Of a stretch of DNA of 64,000 bases, positions 21,699-33,649 are shown piece after piece. A program made the position numbers and the translations under genes. Position 1 is the first letter of the stretch. Every line of letters begins with the position of its first letter. This DNA comes from Anticarsia gemmatalis (lineage: Eukaryota; Arthropoda; Insecta; Lepidoptera; Erebidae): positions 2,953,124 to 3,017,123 of the forward strand of contig NC_134775.1 in assembly GCF_050436995.1 (NCBI RefSeq), written 5' to 3'. The notes beneath the pieces were generated by a model. The model did not search any database. It was not told where the DNA came from and saw nothing but the letters and a program-made list of their open reading frames with translations.

Positions 21699-23376
21699 AG
21701 ACAACCCAGGTATACTCCCTGTGAAAGAAGGCCAAGCATCAGTAAGCTTTTATAATTGGGATATAATTAAAATATTAGACTTAGAATTGATTTGCACTAA
21801 TTTAGACTATAATATTAATAAATATGATGAAATAAAATCATATATGATAGATAAGTTAAATAATATATATAATTTAGATGGTAGTATTATCGACGCCGAG
21901 CTCCAAGTTCAATACATTATGAATCTTACGCTAGAAAAGTATAACCAACTTATTCCAAATATTAGAATGAAAAGAGGTTTAATTAACCCGATTGGTTCTA
22001 TAATTAAAGCAATCACTGGTAACTTAGATAATCAGGATGCCATTAGATATGATCAATTAATAAATAACATCCAAAACAAACAAAATACGATCATAAATAA
22101 GGTGACTTTAATATCTAAGATGATTGACACCTTTGTCAATACAACAAATTCCACCAGAAATAATTTCATTATATTAGAAAAAACAATTGAAGAGATTCAG
22201 GAAATTCTTAACAGAACACAATATCAAAGGAGCAAGGAACTTATTATAAATACTTTTAATTTACTTATACATAATTTTCAAATTTTATTAATTAGATTAG
22301 ACGAAGTCGAGACAGCAGTCGCTTTTAGTAAAATAAATATTTTGCATCAATCTTTATTGACTACCAATGAACTGTATAATTTACTAAAGAAAATAGAGAA
22401 AACAGATAAAGTTATATTCCCTGTAACTATAGATAATTTAATTAAGATAGAAAATAGTATAGACATTAAAGCATATGTAAAGGGCAAACGATTAACTTTT
22501 ATCATGTCAGTACCAATGGTTCAGTCGGACACCTATAACTATTTTTCCCTACACCCTTTTCCTATGTATAACCCAAAGCTAAATTTAACTTTCCTTATAA
22601 CTCCTAAACATTCCTACATCCTTGCGAAGGGATTGAAAACCGTACCATTATCTCAACCTTGTAAGGAGATAGACCAAGGAAAATTCTTATGTCATGAAGA
22701 TTATATGTCTGTACAAAATGAAGATAAATGCATCGAAGATTTGATGAAATTCTCTACACAAATAACGTCGTGTGCACCAATACCAGTCGAATCTTCCGAC
22801 GTAAAGATCAAAGCTTTACAACCAGACTCCTGGATAATCTACACCGGAGTTCATACACTGCTAACAGAATATTGTGAAAACGATATAAGCCAACATAACA
22901 TTATCGGCACATATATCATAACATTGGACAACGATTGTAGAATCGAAGTTGGGAAGATAACGCTGAAGAAACAAACACGTCTTCAGGTAGCATCAGTAAT
23001 GTTCCGCAGTATGCCGAGCATCCACCTGCCCAACATAGTTCCTCCAAAGGAAACAATGCAGCGCAAGGCGATTAACTTGGATCAAGTAAATATGGAAAAC
23101 TTGCAGTTTCTTTCCCACGCATTAAAAAGTGAAGTGATAACAAGTGAAAAGCCAATAGACATAGTGAATATACACAGTGTTAGTCTAGGAACTATATTAA
23201 TCTATGTTATCCTAGTTATAATATTTCTTGTTCTTGTATACCGTTACAGAGGCAAAATTATGTGTAATCAAAATCATCATCCTAAATTTAACAAAAATTT
23301 AAATGACGATTTTGAACTTAAGGAGGGAAGAGTTATGCACCCTGCTAGGCCTCTACAAACAATAGCAATAGGTTAG
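21649..23376 (+). CDS. env: Env glycoprotein of the errantivirus
   Basis: 575 codons, overlapping the pol end by 50 bases in another frame. A furin-like site RMKR is at residues 106-109, followed by a hydrophobic Gly-rich segment (GLINPIGSIIKAI) typical of the fusion-peptide region of the baculovirus F-like envelope family. Several N-x-S/T sites are present. A transmembrane segment starts near residue 513 (LGTILIYVILVIIFLVLVY), with a cytoplasmic tail of about 44 residues. The N-terminus lacks a clear signal peptide, so a spliced leader may supply the true start. The frame is unbroken. The function, cell entry as in gypsy, is inferred from the family. Confidence 0.9.
   Translation: MMTLIIQGQALQLQPIEDNPGILPVKEGQASVSFYNWDIIKILDLELICTNLDYNINKYDEIKSYMIDKLNNIYNLDGSIIDAELQVQYIMNLTLEKYNQLIPNIRMKRGLINPIGSIIKAITGNLDNQDAIRYDQLINNIQNKQNTIINKVTLISKMIDTFVNTTNSTRNNFIILEKTIEEIQEILNRTQYQRSKELIINTFNLLIHNFQILLIRLDEVETAVAFSKINILHQSLLTTNELYNLLKKIEKTDKVIFPVTIDNLIKIENSIDIKAYVKGKRLTFIMSVPMVQSDTYNYFSLHPFPMYNPKLNLTFLITPKHSYILAKGLKTVPLSQPCKEIDQGKFLCHEDYMSVQNEDKCIEDLMKFSTQITSCAPIPVESSDVKIKALQPDSWIIYTGVHTLLTEYCENDISQHNIIGTYIITLDNDCRIEVGKITLKKQTRLQVASVMFRSMPSIHLPNIVPPKETMQRKAINLDQVNMENLQFLSHALKSEVITSEKPIDIVNIHSVSLGTILIYVILVIIFLVLVYRYRGKIMCNQNHHPKFNKNLNDDFELKEGRVMHPARPLQTIAIG
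23321..23330 (+). other. Polypurine tract of the retrovirus
   Basis: AGGAGGGAAG lies directly before the 3' LTR and inside the env 3' end, which reads through into the LTR. Confidence 0.8.
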
Positions 23377-23697
23377 AGAACAATAATCAATGGGTTAGAG
23401 TTACGGTGTCAAATGCTAGTTGGTCAATTACTGTAACTTTAACGAGCGCCAAAACTATAACCATTTGATTAACGATTACTTGTTCACTGTTAAGACCATT
23501 TATGAATACCATGATTGTATGTATCACGCCATAGCGGATACCACGTGACTAAAACCACATGTATAAAAGCTTTGTCATTTGTACCATAATCCAGTTCTGT
23601 TCCTGTAATTGTCTCGGCTTGATGCTCTGCGAGCACACCTTTATTTTATTAAAATAAATATATTTTTTTAAATAAAGTGCTGTCCATTAATTTGACT
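23331..23697 (+). repeat. 3' LTR of the retrovirus
   Basis: 367 bp, apparently identical to 15969-16335. The env stop codon lies inside it at 23374-23376. It is followed by AGAT, the right target duplication. Confidence 0.95.
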
Positions 23698-23701
23698 AGA
23701 T

Positions 23702-24826
23702 ATAAAACATTTTATCGTGAAGAATAATATGATCTTTAATTATAACATTTTAGTATTCATTACTATTTTGTTTTCACCGGATGAAATTGAGATAAAACTA
23801 CATATTCTAAGTAATTAAATTATCAGTCTTAGTTATTAATGTAATTATCTGTAAGTACTTACTACCTACTAGACTAGAGCAATAATAACTTTATATTTTT
23901 TGGATTTTACTTAACGAAAATATGAAACTATTTTAAATAACAAAACAATCAGTTTGATTAGTGACAACAACCAACAACATGATAAAATTAGTTTAACAGA
24001 CTTAACAATCAAACATTTTTAATGTGCTTATAAAATAAACTTTAATCATTCATAAAAAAGCATTGCATGCATTGCAAAAAGCATGCAGTGCAGTGTAAAG
24101 TTCAAGTACTTGAATCAGTAAAACAATCATTTTTGTGTCCGAAAAAAAGATCTAAGGTAACATAATATTGATAGTTCTGTCCCCTAATCTGCTTCTGATG
24201 GAACTACAAATATAACGCGTGGCTGAAAAGGCTCTTTCTGCCTTAAGTTTTAAGCTCATGGTGATCACTTGGAAGAAAAGAACATTGTACGAACATAGTA
24301 AATAGTGAACATAGTGAATAGTTATAACGAATATTATTATTGTAAAGTTTAAGTTTTAAACTCATCGAATGAAGATCACATCGGAGAAAGAAGAAAAGTA
24401 CATAGTGAATAAACCGTACATAGTAAAGTATATGAACAGTGTATAGTAAATAGTTTATAATACAGTCCACATTGAAGAAAATTGAAGAAAATAAAATAAA
24501 TATATTACTTCGCAACCGGTGTTCTTATTGAAAGAATAGTAATCCTCCACACTATGGGTCTTAAGTTAATTCACTTTACACAAACTAAGCTACTTATACT
24601 TCCACAAAACAAACTATATAATAAATATTATGGCTATTTTTACAGAGCGTAACATGTATTGTCGCCTTTGACACTTAGTAACACGTACAAATACGTACAG
24701 AACGACAATAAATCCTATTAAAATTCTTTAGCGCAGTAAAAAATCTCAAATAAACAATTTAACATGTATGAAGTATTGAAGTATCGCACAACACGGCCGT
24801 ACTGACGCCGCGCGCGCGCGTACCTA
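23702..24826. other. AT-rich DNA without a recognised gene
   Basis: No coding sequence is visible. At 24236-24470 there are two similar segments containing TTTTAA.CTCAT...GATCAC and repeated ACATAGTGAATA units, which look like an old tandem duplication. A CG dinucleotide run lies at about 24809-24820. Confidence 0.5.
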
Positions 24827-25313
24827 CAGCCTAGGCCAAAAGTATTAGGCACCCCCAATAAAGTTACTACACACCTGTGCTATTTGAACAATGAATAAAT
24901 TAATCGTCTGTTGAAAAGTGATCCTGGTGTTTTAAATCACTATTCAAAACAATGAGCGGTACATTTTAGTGGCATACAGTGCGTCTAAAAAGAGTAGACA
25001 AAAAATGAAGGCGCCACCGTCTTTTAACTGGTATCCCCCATACAATGGAATAACTAGTTTTGAGACTTGCTAATTATTTATTTTATTATTGGCAATAATC
25101 ATTTGTGAGGATGGATGGACTTATGTATGTTTGTTACTCTTTTATTCGCACAAAAAACGCTAAGCTTATTTGTATGAAACTTGGCACAGGAATAATTGTA
25201 TCTCTGTATTCACACGAAAACGGGAACTACGTTGGTGTAACTAGAGGGCGCAGCTAATAAAACAAAAGTAAGGTTATTAATAAGATATTTATTTATTCAA
25301 ACATTATTAAAAT

Positions 25314-25507
25314 TTAGTCCAACATATCGAAATCTAAATATTCGACACCAGACATGTTGCCATCTATTGCCCCAGAAGAATCTTGCCAAGAAGTACTAGG
25401 CACACAGGAATCTTCTGATTCTGATTCTGACTCACTGCTGCTGCTGCTGTCCTCATCAACTCTTATAATTAACTCTTCTATATTTTGATACAACCTGGAG
25501 CCTCTTT
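25314..25507 (-). pseudogene. C-terminal piece of the G2 transposase
   Basis: A minus-strand frame reads GSRLYQNIEELIIRVDED, then a Ser/Glu-rich acidic stretch, and ends GVEYLDFDMLD with a stop at 25314. It lies directly beyond the 3' end of the inserted retrotransposon and in the same orientation as the rest of the transposase, so I read it as its detached C-terminus. This is inference from position and style. Confidence 0.55.
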
Positions 25508-25895
25508 CAATAATAATAATAATAATAATAAATTTATTTATTGGCTCCAAACTTATTATAATGTTACATAGTATAATGCTACATTTGAGTTTTATACAGT
25601 ATATAAGAGAGTTAGTAAGAAAGACTATTTTAATTGTTAGTGAACGGAATAATTATACTTATAACATGCGCTAGAGATACAATATTATTAATTCTAAATA
25701 TAATTAATTGTGACCGACCTGAGCTAGGTTTTAAAAAAACCTGTGTTACAGGACATCACTTGACGCGACTTTGAAAGAAATTTTATTCGACATTATTTTG
25801 GTTATTTGCCTAGATTACAATACAAAAAGTTAGTTATATATAGTGGTAAACTATAAACTAGGTGTAGATTTTAAAACTAACAGTATTCAATGGTT

Positions 25896-26560
25896 TTACT
25901 GTACAATGTCTAGTAATTTTTCTGTATCTGAGTAGTCGTATTGTCCTAAGTATTCAGACAAAATTTTTCTAACTTTTTTAGATGTAAAGTTATAAATGTG
26001 TAGTTCCTTATTTAACTTATTATATAGATATGGCCCCAAAAAAATGTAAAATCTGGATACGAAAGCATGCTTTGTTTGGGGACGAGTGCAAACAATGTCT
26101 GACCTCCTTTTGTCTGCAAGACCAGGGTCAAAAGGAAGTAGAGAATGCTGATGAAGAATAGTGTTTACTATAAATAATTGTCGTACAGTTAATACATTAC
26201 ATGCTGAGTAAAGCTGGTGTGTAGGGAACCTAAAAGGGCGGAAAGTAGCTACCTTTAGAACTGCTCTTTGTGAGCGTTCTAGTGGGAGTAGGATAGATTT
26301 AGCAGCACCACCCCAGGACGTAATACAGTACGTAAGTATGGACTGACACAAAGCCAAATATACTTGTCTAATTAATTTATAATCAGCAATGTTACGTAAA
26401 CTCTTGAAAATATATATCAATTTACGCACTCTCGTGCACAGTAAATCAATATGTTTACGGAAGTTTAAATTTGTGTCAATCGTGACACCTAGATATTTTA
26501 TATTGTTAGTTACAGTTAATGTGGGACAGGTGCATGCAGCGTCGGCGTTTGTTAGCGAGC
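25896..26560 (-). pseudogene. Element H ORF2, C-terminal part
   Basis: The ORF2 frame resumes after element F1 with SLTNADAAC and IKYLGVTIDTNLNFRKHI, the usual region after the RT palm in Jockey-type proteins. It runs to a stop at 25896. The AAGT duplication left by F1 lies at the junction; without F1 and one AAGT copy the frame would be continuous. Confidence 0.85.
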
Positions 26561-26564
26561 AAGT

Positions 26565-28703
26565 CGCTCCTTCAATGCAAAAGGGCCACAACACAAAAAA
26601 AAATGAAAATCGTTTTATTGCAAAAATGACACCTGAACCGGCTATATTTTATAGTAAAAAAAAAACACCCATCATTTTAGCTTATATTATGGCTGCATTG
26701 ACTTACTGCCCTTTTTGCATTAGCTCACTTTGACAGGTAATGTCAGTGCAAAACAGCCACTTTGTGAGTTTCGCCCGGAGATTCAACGCAAATGCTCGTC
26801 AGTTGCGTGAAAAAAAGCCACAATCCAAAATACGTCTGTGTTGGGTGCCAAATTTCAAGTTAATGTGATTATATTTTACAATACAAAACTGTCATATTTT
26901 GGAAAACGTCCTTTTTGCATTCTAACTATAGTATTTGTTACCATATTTTGTAATATAACAGTAGCATATTTTGAAATACGTCCCTTTTGCATTAAATTAT
27001 TGTGGAATAAATAATTATTTTTAGCATGCTAGAATGGGAAGGCCATAAATATGGCCGTTTGGCATGATAATAATTTTAGTTTTCGTAAATATTTTCAAAA
27101 CAAAATTTAACATTTTGATGCAGGGAAAGGCAAGGAGGCACCCTGCCCTTTCAAATCGCCCTTTTAGCGGCAAGATCCGACTAGACCTTTTCAAATGCGT
27201 CTAGGTCATCCCGCCATCTCCGTTTAGGTCTCCCGCGTCTGCGATGACCATCCTCTGGCATTCAGTTGGTAAATATGCGGGCCCACCTTTCCGGATGCAT
27301 GCGGATAATGTGGCCGGCCCAGTTCCATTTCAACCTGGCGGTCTTCTTCCCTAAATCAGCTATGCGAGTTTGGGAGCGCAGTATAGAATTTTGGACGTGA
27401 TCTGTTCTTCTTACATCTGATATACTACGCTCCATTTCTCTCTGGTAAACCTTCGGTTTCTACTTTTGGTTTTCCGTAAGGGACCATGCTTGGTCACCGT
27501 AGGTTAGGACGGGTAGTATAAACATTTCGACGAGCTTCCGCTTTAGTGACAGTGGAAGGTTACCTTTCATTAGCTCTTTCATGGACCAGGAGCTCTTCCA
27601 GGCACTTGTGACACGTTTGTCCAACTCTTTGTCCCGTCGGTTGTTAAAAGAGGTTATCTGGCTCAAGTAAGTGTACTCGTCGACATAGTGTATGACGTGC
27701 CCGCCTACCTCGACCCTACGTTTTGTGTTGTTGGTCATAACCTGGGTTTTTGTCCGGTTCTTACTTAGTCCAATCTGAAGGCTTGCCGTGCCAGATTTTT
27801 GAGCATTGATTCGAGTTCCAATGCAAAGGAAGAGAAGAGGACAATGTCGTCTGCAAAACGAAGGTTTGTTAACTGTTTGCCACTAACAACAATGCCTTTT
27901 GATTGCCGCCAGGCTCCTGAAAATTTTTTCGAGGGTGCTGGTAAGTAATTTCGGAGATAGCGGGTCTTCCTGTTTCACGCTTCTTTGGATGTAGAGAGAT
28001 TGTTGTAATTGCTTTGATGAGTTTGATGTATGTAGCTTCGATTCTACATAGTATCTTCTTAAGGTCTTGGTTATGGAGTGATGATTCTGTGGCGGAATGA
28101 CTGATGCTGCCAAAAGCTTTGGAATAATCCACGAATGCTAAATATAAAGGTTTATTAAACTCATAAAACTTTTCTATTATCTTATTTCTTTAATACTCCT
28201 GCTGCACTCAGTCTACCCGTCACGTTACCCATTGATTGATGATGATGAAAGTTGATCTCTATTATATTACTTATTTAATAATAAGTAAAGATTTTTTAAT
28301 GTAGATTGTTTAATACAATGTTTTCCTGGTGTCTATTCACTTATGGTTTTATTTACTAATAAGATTTTACTTTTTGATACGGTTTTTTACCAAAAAATGT
28401 ACAATAAACCATTTTTATTTGCAAAACTGTGTTAAATTTTTGACATATTTTTCATGATATTGGTTCAAATTTTGAATGCAAAACGGACTTATATGCTTTT
28501 TTTTCTTAATAGGTAACAGCTATTACAAAGTTTATATCGTAGATAGATAAAGCTAAAAAATACGCATCTAATGATATATTAACATCTTATATTTAATTAA
28601 TAAATATATAAAATATTACAAAAAAACAGTTTCAAAAATTTGTTTTGGCTCTCCTGTAAAATTTATAGTTTTCGATTTGTGACCCTTTTGTATTCAAGGA
28701 GCG
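26565..28703. mobile_element. DNA element F1 with 4-bp target duplication and an RTE passenger
   Basis: It starts CGCTCCTTCAATGCAAAAGG and ends with the inverse of CGCTCCTTGAATACAAAAGG. AAGT flanks it on both sides (26561-26564, 28704-28707). A second copy with ATAT on both sides lies at 57483-62684. No transposase is present. The central part (about 27130-28135) is a decayed RTE-type reverse transcriptase on the minus strand, shared by both copies. Confidence 0.85.
27130..28135 (-). pseudogene. RTE-clade reverse transcriptase remnant carried by element F1
   Basis: The minus strand shows DYSKAFGSISHS, a shortened palm, LRFADDIVLFS, then KTKVMTNN-like text (TKTQVMTNNTKRRVEVGGHV), YLSQITSF, RVTSAWKSSWSMKELM, RRTDHVQNSILRSQTRIADL, WNWAGHIIRMHPERWA and HRRRGRPKRRWRDDLDAF. 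This is the typical RT to C-terminus order of RTE/BovB-like elements. Stops and small deletions break it and the endonuclease is missing. Confidence 0.85.
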
Positions 28704-28707
28704 AAGT

Positions 28708-30993
28708 ATGTGCGTAAATGTTATGATTAGTAAGCGGCATGTTAGTATTTCTCATTTTAAATGAAATATACTTCGTTTTATCGATATTAAGCGTTAATAT
28801 ATGTTCCCTAAGCCAGTTAGATACGACATTAAAACCCTTCTGAGCGTATTCGTAGACGTCATCCTGTGTTGTTGCCGAAAACAGCAAGGCCGTGTCATCA
28901 GCGTATGACATTATGACACCTTTATGTAGTTTCAAATTACAAAGGTCGTTTATATATATTAAAAATAAAGTAGGACCTAAGATACTACCTTGAGGGATAC
29001 CATAGCAACTATTTTGTAGTTCCGAGCTTGTATACTGTCCTATTTTTACTCGTTGATAGCGCTCACTGAGATAGTCGGAAAATAATTTCAATTGAATTCC
29101 TCTTATTCCTAGTGATTCAAGCTTGTGCAAAAGCAAGGGACAAGAAATAGTGTCGAAAGCTTTAGCTAGGTCTAGAAAAATCCCAATGGTGTGCATGCCA
29201 TTATCCAGGTTAGTAACTAAATAATCAGTCACCTGGTGTACTGCCTGGCTTGTAGATCGTTTAGGCCTAAAACCGTATTGACTTTCCGAAAGAAGTTTGT
29301 TATCCTCAAGGTATTTTATTAACCGACTGTTTATGATTTTTTCCAAAATCTTTGAGAGTCCTGTTAAAACTGATATGGGTCTATAGTTGTTAACACTGCA
29401 TTTGTCTCCAGATTTGAAAACAGGAGTGACTACAGCTTTCTTTAATAAACTAGGAAATATACCTTGAGTCAAACAAAGCTGGAAAATGTGAGTTAGTGGA
29501 GGGGCAAGAATATTCTTAAATCTTTTAAGCAGTGTGTTAGAAATGTTATCCCAGCCAATAGCACAAGTATCTTTTAACTCAGAAATTATTCTAATTACTT
29601 CCTCGATGTCAGTATTTAATAAAACAAATGAATTTACCGTTCTGTGGGATGAAGTAGTGGCGTTATGCGAGATGAAACTATTTGAACTGAAAGTACTTTC
29701 TGCTAAGTTTTTTCCAATGTTACTGAAAAAACTGTTAACATTATTTATTGCTTGTAAGGGGCCCGTATCTGCGGAAAGAAGATCAAGCGGCGGTTCTAAA
29801 ATTTTTGTTCTCATGGTGTTAGATTTGATGAATTTCCAAACAAGTTTACTGTTATTTCCTGCCGCTTGCAGTTCCCGTCTGTCATATTGAATTTTAATTT
29901 TTTTCAGAAGTTTATTGCAAAAATTTCGATACCTTTTATATATTAATGAAATATTTTCATTATTGGGAGCAAGTTTTGATTTTATGTGCAGTTTGTCTCT
30001 GTGTCTAATACAACGGACAAGGCCGGGTGTGATCCAAGGCTTAATATTATTATACTTTCTAGGCAAATTTACAGTGTAAGTGTTTTTTACTATTGCACTT
30101 TGTACCGACTGTATAAAATAATTAAGCGATGTATTGGCATCACAGCAGTTATAAATTGGGTCAAAATTAATGTTGTGAATGTCATTCTCAAGGTTAGTGT
30201 AATGTACTTTATTATAGCTAAGCGTGCAGTTTTTCTTAGGTAATTGTATTTGTAGTGTTAGTAAGACTGCTTGATGATCGGTTATTGAAGAGTTAATAAC
30301 TAAGGTTAATGATGGCTTACCTGATTTTATAATAAAATGGTCTAAACATGAACCACTTTGGTGTGTAGGGTATTGATGCGCAGGTAAAAGTCCGTGAAAC
30401 GAACATATGTTTAGATAATTATGGGCATTGTTATCAGTGTTGGTTATGGATATATTAATGTTAATATCGCCTGTTAGTATAATGTTTTTGAAGGCTGTTA
30501 ATTTATTTAAGTTTATTTCAAGTGATTCCAGGAATTTTTCAATACTTAGTGAAGGAGGTCTATAGATGGCCAATACTACTGTATCGGCATCAACTTTAAC
30601 TAATAAGCAGTTAGAGTCGTGGAACAATGGTTCCTCTATGGTTTTTTTTAAGTTATTTTTTACATAAACTACGACTCCGTCGTTTTGGTTAATGTTTCTT
30701 TCGGTTTTATATGAGTTATATCCGTTATGAACTGGTAAGTTGACTGTTTGATTAGACAACCAACATTCCGTCAAAACAATAAGGTCACAGCTTATGTCAA
30801 GATTATGTAACAACACTTCAAAGCCATTAATGTTTCGATTTATGCTGCGAATATTTTGTGTAAGTATGCTGAAAGATTTGTTCCCAGCTGGAAATAAACG
30901 TTTGCACTCGTCAACATTACAAACTTTAGTTTCAGACACAGAAAAATTATCTAGGTCACTAAGTAGTTGATGAGTCATGGAATTTAGTAACAA
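28708..30993 (-). CDS. Element H ORF2, endonuclease and reverse transcriptase (interrupted at its 3' end)
   Basis: An unbroken frame from ATG 30993. Endonuclease motifs: LTQNIRSINRN, LTECWLS, VVVYVKNNL, AIYRPPS, LTGDINI, SITDHQAV. RT motifs: YRPISVLTGLSKILEKII, QYGFRPKRSTSQAV, FLDLAKAFDTIS, GIPQGSILGPTLFLIYINDL and the catalytic SYADDTALLF. The frame ends at the insertion of element F1 and resumes at 26560. All catalytic residues seen are intact. ORF1 ends 74 bp upstream. The family fits the Jockey clade because ORF1 has zinc knuckles and ORF2 lacks RNase H. Confidence 0.9.
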
Positions 30994-31067
30994 ATGAAAA
31001 AATTAAATAAAAATAAACTTAACGGTTTAAGTATGTGCGAATTAAAATTATCTTAAAGGTAGCGCTC

Positions 31068-32259
31068 TTAGGCGCCTTCATAATCTATTGAATTAATATA
31101 TTTGTCCTCTGAGTATTTACGTGCTGGGCAATTTACGTCACCTGTTGAATGGTCACATTTCCTTTTAAAACGATTACACGTCGCACACTTGGGGGAAGAA
31201 GATTTCTTGCTGCAATCCTTAGAAGTATGCCCAGAGTCTCCACAGTGGCTGCAAGTAGGGCAAGTTTCACGGCAATACTTAGCTGCATGGCCGTACTGCT
31301 GACAATTGAAGCACCTAGTTACTATGGTGAAATCTCTCACGGGGCAAGATGTCCAGTTAATGAAAATGCGTCCTTGAGTTATTAGTATTTTTCTTATATT
31401 TGCGGGCACTTCCAAAACATAATTACAGCTGGCAAGGTTTTTCTGACCCGATTTATGACTCAATTTTATTGTAGATAAAAATGAATCACGGGTTCTCATA
31501 CAGGTTCTGCTCATATATGCACTCAAATACCTCCTTCTCTGTAAGTGCTACAGGTACACCAATAACGACAATCCTTGGTCGACGCTTAGTAGCTTCCTCG
31601 ACCTTTAGTCCCGAAGATACAAGTTTGTCCGAATGTCGCAACTTTTCTATATCGCCTTTATTTTCAGTGCTTATAAGGACTCCACCGTTCTTTACTTTTC
31701 GCACCTCCCGGACTTGCAGCTTAAGTTCCTCTGGAGAAATTATTTTCTGGACAAGGGTCTTAGTGTCATTACTTGTTTTGGTCGTATCATTAGGATAAAT
31801 GACTACAGAGCTTAAATTTGCAGGGCGGATGAAGTTATTGGTACCTTTTTTGACCATATTTGCGTACGAGCTCATTTCAACAGGCTTCAACTTGTCTTCA
31901 ACAGCCGCCTGGATTTGTTCCAAAGTGCTGGAGACCTTCTGCTGCTCCCGTAAACGTTCAATGGTAGAGTACGCTTGGATGGTCTTCTGTTTAAGGGCTT
32001 GGTAAAGGACAGCCATCTGGCCCGTCCCCTGGGTAACATTACGGCAAAGATTAGTGACACGTAACTTTTGGTCTGAGTTCATTTTGCCGTCGGATACTAT
32101 AGAACACACTTCTCTTATACATGAATCTATAGATCCGAGCCATTTTTGAACTTCTTGTGTGGGTATGACTTCCACAGGTAGCTCCTCTGAGTTCGATGGT
32201 CTTGGGTCAATTGGGTGAGTCCTGCACGGGCTAGATCCTGCGTTAGACATGTCTACCAC
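31068..32259 (-). pseudogene. Element H ORF1 (Gag-like, zinc knuckles), one frameshift
   Basis: The N-terminal frame 31486-32259 and the C-terminal frame 31068-31526 overlap, so one small indel near 31500 splits the gene. The C-terminal part has CFNCQQYGHAAKYC, CSHCGDSGHTSKDC and a further CATC...H motif: two clear CCHC knuckles and a third variant. The central part (RPRIVVIGVPVALTEKEVF) is the RNP-like segment before the knuckles in Jockey-type ORF1. It binds element RNA. Confidence 0.85.
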
Positions 32260-32452
32260 AGGAACACTTTTTCATTTGTATATATATATTCGGAAACTTA
32301 GTACATAATCTCACAATAAATCCACTAGTCTCTACGTATTCACTCGTGTCCCACTTAAAATTTTTACGACGCGGCAAATAGTTTGATCTAGATTAGTAAT
32401 TGTATTTATAAATTCATTTCAAGACAATAGAAAAACACGTCCGCGCAATCAA

Positions 32453-33518
32453 GTGATCTGTTTCAATTTTTTGACATGGTCACAGCATGATTTCCAATCT
32501 TCCGGAGTTATTGAAGCAAAAGCCTCTTCGGTTAATTGTTTTATGTCTTTGGATCCAACATTTTGTGCTGCCACTTTTCTTTTTGCCAAAGACTATATAA
32601 GTTCAATAGGATTTAGTCGCAATGATAGGGTGGCAGCCTTACGACTGTATGGCCATGTTCGCTCAGCAACTCGTCGATTTTATATATTGGTTCCGGTTTA
32701 TTTTTTTTCACCACATCATAAAGCATAGGTTTTCGAAGTGTCGGATCAAAATTAATGCTATTATTTTCAAGCCATAATTTAATTTCGGCAATCGTGCTGA
32801 ATGTTGTGGGGGCCTTATTTTTCACAATTGTGTGATATGGGGCATTGTCCATTACAATAATTGAAGGTAATTCTTAAATTTGTTCTATTCATTTCAGAAT
32901 GATAGTCTTCCTGTTTGCTATTACCACTAAAGATTAGAAGAGAGTTCGGTACAAAACCATTTTCACTTCGAGCATTGATTAGAATCCACCTTTTCCCTTT
33001 TGAGATATCTTGAATAACTCCTTCAGTTTCAATAGATTTTTTCAATTTGTATGAGGAGTGAATGTAACTTTCATCTAAATATATAATAGGTTTTTGCAAC
33101 TCTTCAGGTAAGTTACGGTTGTCCATTATAACTTTTAAATATGTTTCCCTTTTAATACAAATGTTAGTATTTTCCATCAAAGCTTTTCTGTTTGATTGAC
33201 TTTTTTTGTATTTAAAACCAATAGATTTTAAAATTGTATGTAAATGTGCTCGACTTCCATTGAAACCAAGATCTTCCCTGACCATGGTTTATTAACCGAA
33301 AATAAAATATTTTTTATTAAGTGTAGGGACTTATTTTTTACACTGTAGAAATAATGCACTTTTTGTCGAATTGCACACTGGTCAAAATCGTCTAATTCTT
33401 TTCTTGGACGTCCCTTTCTGTGTTTCGCAGGAGTACTGAACTTTCCTTTAGTTTTAGATCCTTCCAAAACGATTCGTCGCACTGTACTCTCGGATTTACC
33501 GGAAAATAATAATTGCAT
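32453..33518 (-). pseudogene. G2 transposase, IS630-Tc1-mariner superfamily
   Basis: Read from 33518 downward: an N-terminal helix-turn-helix-like part (KSESTVRRIV, RKGRPRKELDDFD), GFNGSRAHLHTILKSIGF, first catalytic Asp in PIIYLDESYIHSSY, second in VMDNAPYH, then a long insert (TTFSTIAEIKLWLENN...), VRLPPYHCD and an NPIEL box with the catalytic Glu. The frame shifts near 33290, near 32850 and just after HCD. I count about 81-82 residues between the second Asp and the Glu, far longer than the usual 34-41. The C-terminus is cut off by element H at 32453 and resumes at 25507. Confidence 0.8.
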
Positions 33519-33649
33519 TGTTAAGTTTAAAACTAGCCACTCATACTATAAATATTTGTTTATTTTTCATAACCTCAACGTATATCAAAGTAAATATTTC
33601 ATGGTTAAACCACTCTTGGATTAATACATTACTATTTGAAAGAGTGTAA

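Larger units (their letters stand above)
15969..23697 (+). mobile_element. Complete errantivirus-like endogenous retrovirus (Ty3/gypsy group with env)
   Basis: A 7.7-kb provirus: 5' LTR, PBS, a 0.55-kb leader, gag, pol, env, a polypurine tract and a 3' LTR. The two LTRs are 367 bp each and I see no difference between them by eye. All three genes are open. The AGAT target duplication, the AGTT start of the LTRs and the order gag-pol-env with a short pol/env overlap fit insect errantiviruses. A decayed relative lies on the minus strand at 48331-63563. Whether this copy is expressed cannot be told from sequence. Confidence 0.95.
25508..32453 (-). mobile_element. Jockey-like non-LTR retrotransposon (H) inside the G2 transposase
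   Basis: It has a 5' UTR (about 32260-32453), ORF1 with zinc knuckles (31068-32259), ORF2 (25896-30993, split by element F1), a 3' UTR and a (TTA)n tail at 25510-25530. It appears full length. A TCAA repeat at both ends (25507-25510, 32449-32452) may be the target duplication. Confidence 0.85.

Noticed and set aside
24243..24515. 90-codon minus-strand frame
   Set aside because: It is a translation of ACATAGTGAATA-type repeats with no protein-like motif.
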